From Akkermansia sp. (GTDB lineage: Bacteria > Verrucomicrobiota > Verrucomicrobiia > Verrucomicrobiales > Akkermansiaceae), in contig JAFNWZ010000151.1 in NCBI GenBank assembly GCA_017379255.1, positions 1-20,284 on the forward strand: DNA of 20,284 nt. The letters are read 5' to 3'. The notes beneath the pieces were generated by a model, which saw only the letters and a list, made by a program, of their open reading frames with translations, was not told the DNA's origin and ran no database searches. Both the position numbers and the translations under genes were made by a program. This document shows, one piece after another, positions 1-7,736 of this stretch; position 1 is the stretch's first letter; the number at the start of each line of letters is the position of its first letter.

Positions 1-400
1 AATTAAGCTTCCTCCTCTTCTTCGCCTTCCACATTTCAATCTGCTTGGTGATGTAGTCAGTCAGGTCCTGGGTCTGCTGTGCCTGGTAACCAATGGTCTT
101 GGCACCGTCAGACACGCTCCAGACAATACCGGGCTGGTATGTCTCGCCAAATTTCTTGGCGGTGCGTTCATCCATCTTCTCCACGTCGGGGAACACGTTG
201 ACCACCACGCAGCCCTTGGCTTCCTTCATTTCGGAGCATGTCACAGCATTCGGCATCTTGACGCAGGGGTCTTTCGCCACCGTAATCTGCGAAGCATTCA
301 CCACGAAGAAAATAATCAGCAGGAAGCACGCATCCATCATGGATGACATGTTCAGCTCAGCCTTTGTCTCATCTTCGGCTCGTGCGTTTTTCTTTGCCAT
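1..400 (-). CDS. exbD: ExbD/TolR-type biopolymer transport protein, cut by window edge
   Basis: Reading leftwards from an ATG at 400, 133 codons stay open to the window edge with no stop, so the 3' end is missing or altered. The N-terminus is short and charged. It is followed by one membrane segment (about residues 19-35) that contains the motif SSMMDACFLLIIFF. The Asp in this segment matches the proton-carrying Asp of ExbD/TolR. The remaining ~95 residues would be the periplasmic domain. In the family, ExbD works with ExbB (the next gene upstream on this strand) to convert proton motive force into work on TonB-type or Tol-type partners. The last 29 bases at the window edge duplicate the 3' end of the neighbouring exbB gene, so the C-terminal residues deserve caution. 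TolR or a MotB-like stator subunit are close alternatives. Confidence 0.75.
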   Translation of the reverse strand, partial: MAKKNARAEDETKAELNMSSMMDACFLLIIFFVVNASQITVAKDPCVKMPNAVTCSEMKEAKGCVVVNVFPDVEKMDERTAKKFGETYQPGIVWSVSDGAKTIGYQAQQTQDLTDYITKQIEMWKAKKRRKLN

Positions 401-427
401 ATTATTTGACAGGGGATTCTTCGTTAC

Positions 428-464
428 GCCGGTCTTGGGCTAGTCGCAGCCAATCAAGACCGGC
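428..464 (-). other. Hairpin in the exbB-exbD intergenic gap
   Basis: A perfect 10-bp inverted repeat (gccggtcttg at 428-437, caagaccggc at 455-464) encloses a second 4-bp pairing (ggct 438-441, agcc 448-451), giving a 14-bp stem with a 3-nt bulge. No T-run follows it on the minus strand, so it does not look like an intrinsic terminator. It may protect or separate the two cistrons of the mRNA; that role is inferred. Confidence 0.55.
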
Positions 465-482
465 CCGGGTAACAGGAGGGAA

Positions 483-1343
483 TTAAGCTTCCTCCTCTTC
501 TTCGCCTTCTTCTTCCTCGTATTCCTCTTCGTCGGCTTCTTCTTCGTCATCGCCACCGAAGCCTTCGGGGATACGGGCAAGCATTGCTTCACCGTTCAGG
601 GTGTTGATGGCAGCATTCATCATATCCTCAATGGCATTGATGCATTCTGCCTCGCGAGCCTTGGCCAGCTTGTTCTGGAAGTAGAACACCGGCAGGGCGA
701 TCAGGGAAATAATCAGACCCCAGAAGGTGGTAAGAAGTGCCACGGAGATGGAGCCTGCAAGCGTGGTCGGGTCTGCCTGACCGGTTTCAGCCAGCACGGC
801 GAAGGCTTCCACCATACCCTGAATAGTACCGAACAGACCGATGGTCGGAGCGGTGGAGCCGCACAGAGCCAGCAGGTCAACGTAGCGCATCAGAGAGGGG
901 CGTTCATTGGCGGTGAAGTCAGCCACGGCATCGGACACAGCGTCCTTGCCCAGGTCTTCGGGACGGTTAGCGTCCACGTTCGGCAGAGCATAGGCAACCA
1001 GGCGGCCCAGGTAGGTGGGGCTTTCGGTAGCCAGCTTGATGGCGGACTGCACGCGGCACTCACCCATGAGAGCAACGAGCTCATCGCGCAGCACAGCGGG
1101 AGCAAAGTGCTTCTTATTGAGCTGCATGGCCACGAATACCACGAGCATGATGGTGATGAAGAACAGAATCACGAGCGGAATCATGGTCCAACCACCGTCA
1201 ATAACCCACTTCTGGAGCATGTTAGTCTGCTTGGCAGCAGCTTCAGCCTCTTCCTGGGCCAGCACCATACCGGGGAGGGTAATCATAGCAGCGGTCAGCA
1301 GGGACAGCGCGCGGACACCAAAACGAGTAATCATGGATTTCAT
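483..1343 (-). CDS. exbB: MotA/TolQ/ExbB-family proton channel protein
   Basis: The 286-residue product starts with a signal peptide (cleavage likely after VLA, about residue 29). A first membrane helix follows near residues 54-75, then a cytoplasmic region, then two further helices around residues 160-180 and 198-220. The segment CGSTAPTIGLFGTIQGMVEAF is the typical MotA/TolQ/ExbB signature. In the family this subunit forms the pentameric channel around ExbD; the gene directly downstream is ExbD-like, about 80 bp away, which supports a functional pair. The last ~25 residues are almost all Glu and Asp, an unusual tail not needed for the channel fold. A cleavable signal before the first helix is common in the longer ExbB proteins of several phyla. 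Whether it serves TonB or Tol-type partners cannot be told here. Confidence 0.85.
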   Translation of the reverse strand: MKSMITRFGVRALSLLTAAMITLPGMVLAQEEAEAAAKQTNMLQKWVIDGGWTMIPLVILFFITIMLVVFVAMQLNKKHFAPAVLRDELVALMGECRVQSAIKLATESPTYLGRLVAYALPNVDANRPEDLGKDAVSDAVADFTANERPSLMRYVDLLALCGSTAPTIGLFGTIQGMVEAFAVLAETGQADPTTLAGSISVALLTTFWGLIISLIALPVFYFQNKLAKAREAECINAIEDMMNAAINTLNGEAMLARIPEGFGGDDEEEADEEEYEEEEGEEEEEA

Positions 1344-1440
1344 AGTTTGGTAATGCAGAATTGACCCCTCTATTTAACCATATTCCCCCAACTTAGCAAG
1401 AAAGAAGTTCAATTTCAGGATTTTTTCCGATAAAATTCTG

Positions 1441-2517
1441 TTATTTCGACGTACATGCGCGTGAACCCAGCCCGGCGGCATTCTGAATTTTAGTAAAGAA
1501 AGCCGTATTTTCCTGCACTCCCGCGAAGGCAGATGCCCCAGCCCCCGCCGCATAAACCGGCACAGCCACCCCGCTGTGGCGGTAGGTGCTGAAATGGCCT
1601 TTCACCTCGCCCTTTTCCTTATCACCATCCAGTATGGAAAGGCCGCCGGTCTGGTGATCAGCCGTCACCACGAGCAAGGTATCCGGGTGTTTCTGCATCC
1701 AGCGGAGCACAGCACCCACAGCCTGGTCAAAATCCTGCGTTTCCTGCACGGTGCCCGTCAGGGAATTCACGTGAGCCTCCGTGTCAATCTTCGAACCTTC
1801 CACCATCAGGAAGAAGCCGTCCTTATCCTTACTGAGCACCTCCAGCGCATCCTGCACCCGCCCGGCAAGCCAGCCCGGGCGTTTTGCAGCGGCCACGCAA
1901 TTCCCCGGTGCCGCCAATTCAAACAACTGGCATTTCTTTTCCAGCTGGGCGAGCTGCGCGGCGCTGAAATCTGCCGAACCGCCGCCCACAATCACCTCAA
2001 AATCTGATTTCACCAGCGCATCAGCAATGTCCGCTGTCTGCCGGCGGCTTTTCACATGTGCATAAAACGCCGCCGGGGTGGCATCGGTTATCGACTTGGT
2101 CACCACCAGACCGGTTGCCTTCCCTGCGCGGTGCATCTGCACCGCCAGTGAATCCACCGGCTTGCCCTCTGCCGTTATCCCCAGCTGGCCGTTCTTCGTC
2201 TTGCAGCCGCAGGCGATGGCAGTGCCACCTGCAGCGGAATCCGTAATCAGGTGAGAGGCAGAGGTCGTCACCGAAAACCCGGTCACCGGCAAGGTCGTGA
2301 TGTTTAATTCCCCACGATTAGCCAGCCAGGCGGCCCACACCTGCTCTGCCCCCATGCCATCGCCTATCATCAGGATGACATTCCGGGCCGGCTGGGTGGA
2401 TACATCTACAACGGCAGGCGAAGCAACCTTCTCTCCATGGCTTCCTACATAGCGCTGAGTAGAACAGGACACCAACGCCAGGCAACCCAACAGGGTAAAC
2501 AAATGATGTGATTTCAT
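1441..2517 (-). CDS. Alkaline phosphatase, lipoprotein form
   Basis: I start the gene at 2517 rather than an ATG 36 bases upstream, because this start gives a clean lipoprotein signal with lipobox LVSC and Cys at residue 18. The 358-residue product has the alkaline phosphatase metal and nucleophile motifs in order: IGDGMG (Asp 53), TDSAAGGTA (nucleophile Ser 94), TPAAFYAH (His ~154), MVEGSKIDTEAH (Glu 240, Asp 245, His 249), TADHQTGG (Asp 287, His 288) and a final His near 314. All expected ligands appear present, so it should be an active zinc/magnesium phosphomonoesterase. It is somewhat shorter than the E. coli enzyme. It would sit on the periplasmic face of a membrane and release phosphate from organic esters. 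It lies about 100 bp upstream of exbB on the same strand. Confidence 0.92.
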   Translation of the reverse strand: MKSHHLFTLLGCLALVSCSTQRYVGSHGEKVASPAVVDVSTQPARNVILMIGDGMGAEQVWAAWLANRGELNITTLPVTGFSVTTSASHLITDSAAGGTAIACGCKTKNGQLGITAEGKPVDSLAVQMHRAGKATGLVVTKSITDATPAAFYAHVKSRRQTADIADALVKSDFEVIVGGGSADFSAAQLAQLEKKCQLFELAAPGNCVAAAKRPGWLAGRVQDALEVLSKDKDGFFLMVEGSKIDTEAHVNSLTGTVQETQDFDQAVGAVLRWMQKHPDTLLVVTADHQTGGLSILDGDKEKGEVKGHFSTYRHSGVAVPVYAAGAGASAFAGVQENTAFFTKIQNAAGLGSRACTSK

Positions 2518-2554
2518 GACTCCACAGTACCACGAAGCCCCCCTGCGTGACAAG

Positions 2555-2588
2555 GCAAAAAAGCCCGCCGGAGTCCATCTCCGGCGGG
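2555..2588 (-). terminator. Intrinsic terminator of the small lipoprotein gene
   Basis: A perfect 9-bp GC-rich stem (cccgccgga at 2564-2572, tccggcggg at 2580-2588) with a 7-nt loop is followed on the minus strand by a run of six T. It lies between the small lipoprotein gene and the alkaline phosphatase gene, so these are probably separate transcription units. Confidence 0.85.
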
Positions 2589-2612
2589 TCTGAAACTTTC
2601 TGAAGGCAGGGC

Positions 2613-2816
2613 TTACTTACCAGCGCCGTCAAGCACCTTCACAGGGGCGGTGGGCTGGGGAGCAGTCACACCGGGGGTGACAGAAGTGCCAATCTGGTCC
2701 TCAGGAACAAGATCCATCGGCATGTTACGAAGCTTGGGCATAGCCTGCTTCTGGCAGCAGCAGGAGCTGAGGGCCACTGCGGAAACAACGGAAAGGATGA
2801 GAGCGGTGAATTTCAT
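2613..2816 (-). CDS. Small lipoprotein of unknown function
   Basis: The 67-residue product has a typical lipoprotein signal: Met-Lys start, hydrophobic stretch, and lipobox LSSC with Cys at residue 19, followed by two more Cys. The mature part is only about 49 residues, rich in Pro, Val and Thr, with no fold I recognise. A strong intrinsic terminator lies just downstream, and the alkaline phosphatase gene follows on the same strand, so it is a monocistronic unit. The clear signal and terminator make it a convincing real gene despite its size. Function unknown. Confidence 0.7.
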   Translation of the reverse strand: MKFTALILSVVSAVALSSCCCQKQAMPKLRNMPMDLVPEDQIGTSVTPGVTAPQPTAPVKVLDGAGK

Positions 2817-2915
2817 AAATCAGAATATGGTTAGATAATTCCGATGCTTATTCAAGCAAATCCACCTGAAATAGTCAATAAAAAATTCGTATCCGGGGCA
2901 CTTTTTGAACATACG

Positions 2916-3324
2916 CCCCAAAGTTTTTTTGCGAAATTGACTTTAGCGGCGAGCGTAGCGAGCGGAAATTAGAGTCCCGTGGGGACGGCAGCCTTTAGCG
3001 CGGGGTGGAGCGACGAAGTCGCGGAACCCCGGGTTAAACAATAAAACAACCGGAACCCCGAACGCAGTGAGTGGGTGGCAGAAGGCAAAGCATCAACATA
3101 AAGCATCGTTTTCTGTCACCCGTTATCACGGGTTTTGGTTTGTTTTTTGTTCGAGCAGGCGCTGCGCGTGCTGACGCACGCTTGCACCTGCCTAACATCT
3201 GTCGCCCACTACCGTGGGCTATGAATTTCGCTCGCTACGCTCGCCGATAGATTACAATTTAGCAGCGTATTGCCGATTAGCTGTGCTACAAGAATTCGAA
3301 AACTGCCCTGATGAAACTTTGGGG
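2916..3324. repeat. Palindromic non-coding repeat element (MITE/REP-like) filling the 598-bp gap
   Basis: Between the small lipoprotein gene and the AsmA-like gene there is no convincing reading frame. Instead there are nested inverted repeats. An 18-bp perfect terminal inverted repeat (cggcgagcgtagcgagcg at 2947-2964, complement at 3229-3246) brackets about 300 bp. Inside are hairpins at 2974-2986, 3001-3031 (a two-step stem with gaa loop), 3118-3133, 3155-3191 and 3204-3219. Outside lies a second, 11-bp inverted pair (ccccaaagttt at 2916-2926, complement at 3314-3324). A 14/15 direct match (gcactttttgaacat at 2898-2912, and 3333-3347) flanks everything. It resembles a non-autonomous mobile or extragenic palindromic repeat. 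No target duplication could be fixed. Confidence 0.7.
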
Positions 3325-3374
3325 ACACATGTGCACTTTTTGAGCATTTCGGGAACAGTTATCGCATTAAACAC

Positions 3375-3403
3375 TTGAAAATCGGGGAACACCCTGTTAT
3401 AAG
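3375..3403 (+). promoter_or_regulatory. Predicted promoter of the AsmA-like operon
   Basis: TTGAAA, 17 bp, TATAAG: five of six consensus bases in each box. The -10 box ends 11 nt before the ATG at 3415. A start of transcription 6-7 nt after the box would leave a leader of only about 4-5 nt, so the G-rich stretch before the ATG would probably not be transcribed as a ribosome site. Confidence 0.6.
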
Positions 3404-3414
3404 AGGGGCAACTT

Positions 3415-5001
3415 ATGGGACGGCGCAGCAAAGCAAAACTTTTTTCACCGCACAGCAGAAACACCAACTCCCCGCTGCTGCGCCGCATCTGCATCATCGC
3501 GGCGGCCATCATCGCAGTGCTCGCCCTGTTACTGGTGGTGGGGTATTACCAGTTACTGGCCTACCTGCAGAGTGACTCCTTCCGCCAGAGCGTGAGCGAC
3601 ACCGCCCGCACCAGTCTGAAGGCCGGGCAGGTGGAGCTGCTGAGCAATCTGCGCATCAATGGCAGCAGAGTATCGACGGATGGCATCAACCTTGCCCACC
3701 TCAGCCAGATTGAAATGGCGAGAGCCACCGGGATCAACGCAGAGCTCAACCGCGCAGCACTGCTCACCCGCAAAGTGCACCTCCACAAGCTCACCATGGA
3801 GGATGCCTCCCTCATCATCAACACCGGGTCAAAAGCCACTTCTTCCACCAGCAAAAAGAAACCTGCCGCCCGGAAGAACAAGCAGAACGCCACCCCCCGG
3901 AAACCGGACTCCCGCAAGGCAGAGGACGCAGCCCCCACACTCGATTCCGAATCACTGCAGCTCGATTACTTCGAATGCCGGGATACAGATATCCACCTGG
4001 CCCACCAGGGGCAGACTTACCAGTTGCTCGGGGCGGATATCACCGCCACCCCTGCCCCGAAAATTGCCCGAGGCGCCTGGCAGCTCAATGCAGAGAACGC
4101 GCGCCTGCACACACCATTCTCCTACCTGCGCGACTGCAGCGTCAAATCTGCCACTCTTATCCGTAACGGTAACAACCTGGACCTGACGGAATGCCGCATC
4201 ATGCTCTCCCCCGGTGAAATGCGCACCAAGGCGCATTACGACACCCGGCAGAACCGATGGACAGCCGATATCCAGGTAAATAAGGGAAACCCGCACCGTC
4301 TGCTCAGCGATGATTGGAAAAAACGCCTGCATGGTGAATTATACGGACGCATCGTCCTCACCGGCGACTCCAAGGGAGTGGGCACGGCATCCGGTAATCT
4401 CTCCCTGCAGAACGGCGTGCTGGAGGGGCTGCCCATTCTCTCACAGCTGCCCATGGGCAACACCTATCCATACCGCAGCATTGAACTGGAAAAGAGCGAC
4501 TGCGAAATCCTGTATCCTTACCACGACAGCAAGGCAGGCGAAGCCTGGTTGTTCGACAAAATCAACATCAGCGCCAAAGGCGGCATCCTGCTGATACGCG
4601 GGCATGTCATCGTCGGCAGGAACAAACGCCTGGGCGGCACCCTCACCATCGGCCTGCCTGAGCAGATGGCGGAATTCCTCCCGCTCCAGCGCGAGCTGCT
4701 CGCAAACAAGTTATTCACCGCCAGCGGCAGCGAAGAAGGCTACATCTGGGTCAACATGAACCTCAGCGGCACCATCGACGCCCCGCAGGAGGACCTCAGC
4801 GTGCGCCTCACTACGCTCATCGGCAAACAAATGGGCGACCTCATCACCAAAGGCCCAGCCTCTGCCATGCTCGATGCCCTGCTCCGCCACTCACCCGCGA
4901 AAGAACCCGGGCCCGGACAACAGGAGCCCGCCCCTGCCCCGGCTCCCACCATCGAATCCGCAGCAGAAGCCGCAGGCTCACTCCTCCAGTCCCTTTTCTG
5001 A
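3415..5001 (+). CDS. AsmA-like membrane-anchored envelope protein
   Basis: The 528-residue product has a basic N-terminus, one membrane helix (about residues 25-48) and a long extracytoplasmic body rich in short beta-strand-like segments. This matches AsmA/YhdP/TamB-type proteins thought to bridge the periplasm or influence lipid transport and outer-membrane assembly. Assignment rests on overall layout (N-terminal anchor, repeated phrases such as LxLxNG and LSGTIDAP near the C-terminus), not on a catalytic motif. A Lys-rich, low-complexity stretch lies around residues 138-168, and the C-terminal 35 residues are Pro/Ala/Glu-rich. It is the first gene of a plus-strand operon with the IF-1-like gene 11 bp downstream and the U32 gene after that. 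It is shorter than E. coli AsmA (617 residues). Function is inferred only at family level. Confidence 0.65.
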   Translation: MGRRSKAKLFSPHSRNTNSPLLRRICIIAAAIIAVLALLLVVGYYQLLAYLQSDSFRQSVSDTARTSLKAGQVELLSNLRINGSRVSTDGINLAHLSQIEMARATGINAELNRAALLTRKVHLHKLTMEDASLIINTGSKATSSTSKKKPAARKNKQNATPRKPDSRKAEDAAPTLDSESLQLDYFECRDTDIHLAHQGQTYQLLGADITATPAPKIARGAWQLNAENARLHTPFSYLRDCSVKSATLIRNGNNLDLTECRIMLSPGEMRTKAHYDTRQNRWTADIQVNKGNPHRLLSDDWKKRLHGELYGRIVLTGDSKGVGTASGNLSLQNGVLEGLPILSQLPMGNTYPYRSIELEKSDCEILYPYHDSKAGEAWLFDKINISAKGGILLIRGHVIVGRNKRLGGTLTIGLPEQMAEFLPLQRELLANKLFTASGSEEGYIWVNMNLSGTIDAPQEDLSVRLTTLIGKQMGDLITKGPASAMLDALLRHSPAKEPGPGQQEPAPAPAPTIESAAEAAGSLLQSLF

Positions 5002-5012
5002 TTCCGCACACC

Positions 5013-5234
5013 ATGAACCAGTATCCCTCCCAGTACATCGACTGCGTCTGCACCATCCGCGAGCGCTTTGCGCCCACTGCTTTCCATGCCACCCTGCCCA
5101 ATGGCAAAACCACGGTCGCCTTCGTGCAGCTCAAGGAAGCCCACCTGCTCGATATCATCAAACCCGGGGATAAAGTAAACGTCACCATCTGCCCGGCAGA
5201 CTTCGAGCGAGCCCGCATCCGCAGCATGGCCTGA
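5013..5234 (+). CDS. Small IF-1-like OB-fold (S1-type) protein
   Basis: The 73-residue product aligns without obvious gaps to translation initiation factor IF-1 over about 60 residues. Shared points are the pattern F-x-(A/V)-x-L-x-NG, then TVAFVQ where IF-1 has VTAHIS, then I-x-x-GDKV-V-x-x-x-P-x-D, and a final Arg-Ile. That pattern is the IF-1/S1 oligonucleotide-binding barrel. It lacks the conserved IF-1 N-terminus and the basic surface is weaker, so it is likely a paralogue rather than the essential factor. It sits 11 bp after the AsmA-like gene and 23 bp before the U32 gene, in a tight operon. Binding RNA or ribosome is inferred from the fold. No strong ribosome-binding site precedes it. 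Confidence 0.6.
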   Translation: MNQYPSQYIDCVCTIRERFAPTAFHATLPNGKTTVAFVQLKEAHLLDIIKPGDKVNVTICPADFERARIRSMA

Positions 5235-5257
5235 ACACGGTAGCCTTACACCCCGAC

Positions 5258-7699
5258 ATGACCCCCAAGCCGGAAGTTCTTGCCCCCGCAGGCAACTGGG
5301 ATTGCGTACGCGCCGCCGTGGCCAATGGCGCAGATGCCATCTACTTTGGGCTGGATCAGTTCAACGCGCGCATGCGCGCGGATAATTTTACAGTAGGGGA
5401 CCTGAACTCGCTCATTCCCTTCCTGCACACCCATGGCGTACGCGGCTACGTCACCATGAATGTGCTGATTTTCCCGGCAGAGTTCGAACAGGCGGTCAGT
5501 TATCTTGACGCGCTGGATGCCGCCGGGGTGGATGGCGTCATCGTGCAGGACATGGGGCTTGCCGCCCTCATAGCGGAGCACCGCAAAGCCGGGCGCTGGA
5601 GCATCGAGCTGCACATCTCCACCCAGATGACAGTGAGCAGCCCGGAAGCCGTGCGGCTGGTAGACGAATTGTTTGACCCGCAGCAGATTGTGCTCTCGCG
5701 CGAACTCTCACAGCGCGAGATTGAAGCCTGCGCCAAGGCCACCACCAAGCCCATCGAGGTATTCTGCCACGGCGCACTCTGCGTAGCCTATTCCGGCCAG
5801 TGCCTCACCAGCGAAACCCTGGGCCAGCGCAGCGCCAACCGTGGCGAATGCGCGCAGGCCTGCCGCATGCCCTACAAACTGGAGGTGGATGGCCGCCTGC
5901 GCGACCTTGGGGAACGGCGGTACATCTTCTCACCGCAGGATTTATGCGCGCTCGACCGCGTGCCGCAGATGCTTGCCGCCGGGGTGCACAGTTTCAAGAT
6001 TGAAGGCCGTCTCAAAAGCCCGGAATATGTGGCCGCCACCACCCGCGCCTACCGCCGCGCCGTGGATGCAGCACTGGCTGGCAGACCCGTGCAGGCAGAA
6101 AAGCGCGCACGCGACCTCTATGCCATGCAGATGGCCTTTTCGCGTGGGTTCTCCACCGGCTGGCTCGATGGCACCGACCACCCGCTGCTCACCCACGGCC
6201 GTTTCGGCAAGAAACGCGGGGCTCTCGCGGGGCGCATCATCCGCTGCGGCGAGGGCTGGGTGGAGCTGGACGCTGCCCCGCTCATCACCATAGCCCCCGG
6301 CGATGGCTTCGTGATTGATGCCGGCCAGGACCGCAACGAGGAACAAGGAGGCCGCATCTGGCGCACCCAGGGCAACCGACTTTTCTTCCACGGCAAAGGC
6401 AGCCGCATTGACTGGCACTTCGTGCGCCCCGGCGACCTGCTCTGGAAAACCGCCGACCCCGCGCTGGATAAATACCTGCACGGCACCTGGTGCAACTTTG
6501 AACGCCATGCCGCCACCACGCCCGGACAGTCGCTCGATATCCATTTCGAAGGACGCCTGGGCAGCCAGCTCACCGCCACCTGCCGCGGCATCACTGTGGG
6601 CAGCGGCCAACCGCTCGAACCGGCTGAAAAGCGCCCCCTCACCCCGGAAACCATCGAGGCGCAGTTCTCACGTCTCGGCGGCACCGGCTTCTCGCTGGGC
6701 AAATGTACTTACACCCTTGAAGATGGCCTCATTCTCCCGGTTTCCACACTCAACCGCATGCGCCGCGAGCTGGTGGAAAAACTGCCGCAGGGCAGCGCCG
6801 CGGACCGCCGCGCCGTCACCTGGCAGGGCTGGAGCCACCCCTCCCCCCCCCTCTCCCCCACCAAGGGCTACAAACTCTCCGTTCTCTGCCGCGAACCAGA
6901 GCAGGCTTTCGCCGCAGCCGCAGCAGGCATCAAGCGCATTTATCTCGATTTCAAGAACATACGCGATTACGCGCAGGTGACTAAAGAAATCAGAGAAAAA
7001 CACTTAAACACCCAGATCTGGATAGCAACCATGCGCATCATGAAGCCGCATGAGGGCGGGTATTTCAAGTACATCTCCCAGGCAGAGCCGGATGGTGTAC
7101 TGGTGCGCAATCTGGGCGCGGCGTACTGGTTCCGCAACAAGGGGGTGAAGATGATTGGCGATTTCTCGCTGAACACCGCCAACCCGGAGAGTGTGGCCCT
7201 GTGGCAGGATTTCGGCATGCGCCTGCTCACGGTTTCCTACGATTTGAACGCTGCCCAGCTGGCCGATTTACTGAAGAGCGGCTGCGGCCCGGCGCTGGAG
7301 CTCACTCTGCACCAGCACATCCCTATGTTCCACACCGAGCACTGCGTATTCTGCACCTTCCTGAGCCAGGGGCACAGCTTCAAGGACTGCGGCCAGCCCT
7401 GCGACCACCACAAAGTGCGCATCATGGACCGCACACACGCCATGCACTACCTGCGCAGCGATGAGGGCTGCCGCAACACCATGTTCAACGGCCAGGCTCA
7501 ATCCGCCGCGCGTTATGTGGACGGCATGCGCCGCTGCGGCCTGAACCGCTTCCGCCTGGAGCTGCTTGACGAAACTGCCGAAAAAACCACAGAGCTGATT
7601 GAGCACTACCGCAGCCTGCTGAAGGGCCACACCACGGCAGAGCAGCTCATGCAGCAGCTCAATGTGATTGACCGCATCGGCGTGACCGATATGAAGTAA
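5258..7699 (+). CDS. U32-family protein (RlhA/TrhP-type RNA hydroxylase-like), long form
   Basis: The 813-residue product opens with EVLAPAGNWDCVRAAVANGADAIYFG, the classic start of U32 family proteins. Around residues 168-203 it carries the family signature with HGALC, SGQC and RGECAQACR; the Cys are at 170, 175, 182, 198 and 202. A middle region (about 300-500) resembles the extra domain found in RlhA-type members. A C-terminal barrel-like part (about 545-810) holds a second Cys set at 696, 699, 711 and 715. Although named peptidases, characterised U32 members TrhP and RlhA hydroxylate tRNA or 23S rRNA pyrimidines, and iron-sulphur binding is expected through the Cys. At 813 residues it is longer than E. 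coli RlhA (about 650). The true substrate cannot be read from sequence. It is last in the operon with the AsmA-like and IF-1-like genes. Confidence 0.85.
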   Translation: MTPKPEVLAPAGNWDCVRAAVANGADAIYFGLDQFNARMRADNFTVGDLNSLIPFLHTHGVRGYVTMNVLIFPAEFEQAVSYLDALDAAGVDGVIVQDMGLAALIAEHRKAGRWSIELHISTQMTVSSPEAVRLVDELFDPQQIVLSRELSQREIEACAKATTKPIEVFCHGALCVAYSGQCLTSETLGQRSANRGECAQACRMPYKLEVDGRLRDLGERRYIFSPQDLCALDRVPQMLAAGVHSFKIEGRLKSPEYVAATTRAYRRAVDAALAGRPVQAEKRARDLYAMQMAFSRGFSTGWLDGTDHPLLTHGRFGKKRGALAGRIIRCGEGWVELDAAPLITIAPGDGFVIDAGQDRNEEQGGRIWRTQGNRLFFHGKGSRIDWHFVRPGDLLWKTADPALDKYLHGTWCNFERHAATTPGQSLDIHFEGRLGSQLTATCRGITVGSGQPLEPAEKRPLTPETIEAQFSRLGGTGFSLGKCTYTLEDGLILPVSTLNRMRRELVEKLPQGSAADRRAVTWQGWSHPSPPLSPTKGYKLSVLCREPEQAFAAAAAGIKRIYLDFKNIRDYAQVTKEIREKHLNTQIWIATMRIMKPHEGGYFKYISQAEPDGVLVRNLGAAYWFRNKGVKMIGDFSLNTANPESVALWQDFGMRLLTVSYDLNAAQLADLLKSGCGPALELTLHQHIPMFHTEHCVFCTFLSQGHSFKDCGQPCDHHKVRIMDRTHAMHYLRSDEGCRNTMFNGQAQSAARYVDGMRRCGLNRFRLELLDETAEKTTELIEHYRSLLKGHTTAEQLMQQLNVIDRIGVTDMK

Positions 7700-7731
7700 G
7701 AAAAAGGCCTTTCACCAGAGAGAAAGGCCTT
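7699..7731 (-). terminator. Intrinsic terminator between convergent genes
   Basis: A perfect 10-bp stem (aaggcctttc at 7704-7713, gaaaggcctt at 7722-7731) with an 8-nt loop. On the minus strand it is followed by a T-run, so it best serves the secreted-protein gene at 7737-8717. On the plus strand the trailing T-run is poor, but the stem may still help end the U32 operon. Confidence 0.8.
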
Positions 7732-7736
7732 CAAAA

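Noticed and set aside
3118..3150. Hairpin followed by T-rich sequence as a plus-strand terminator
   Set aside because: No plus-strand gene precedes it, and it is one of several stems in the repeat element.
3252..3512. 86-codon minus-strand frame running from the palindromic gap into the AsmA-like gene
   Set aside because: No ribosome site, no family resemblance, and it overlaps the promoter and start of a supported gene.
6838..6860. C-rich run inside the U32 gene as a possible frameshift
   Set aside because: The frame stays open on both sides and the protein continues into a family-like C-terminal part, so no break is needed.
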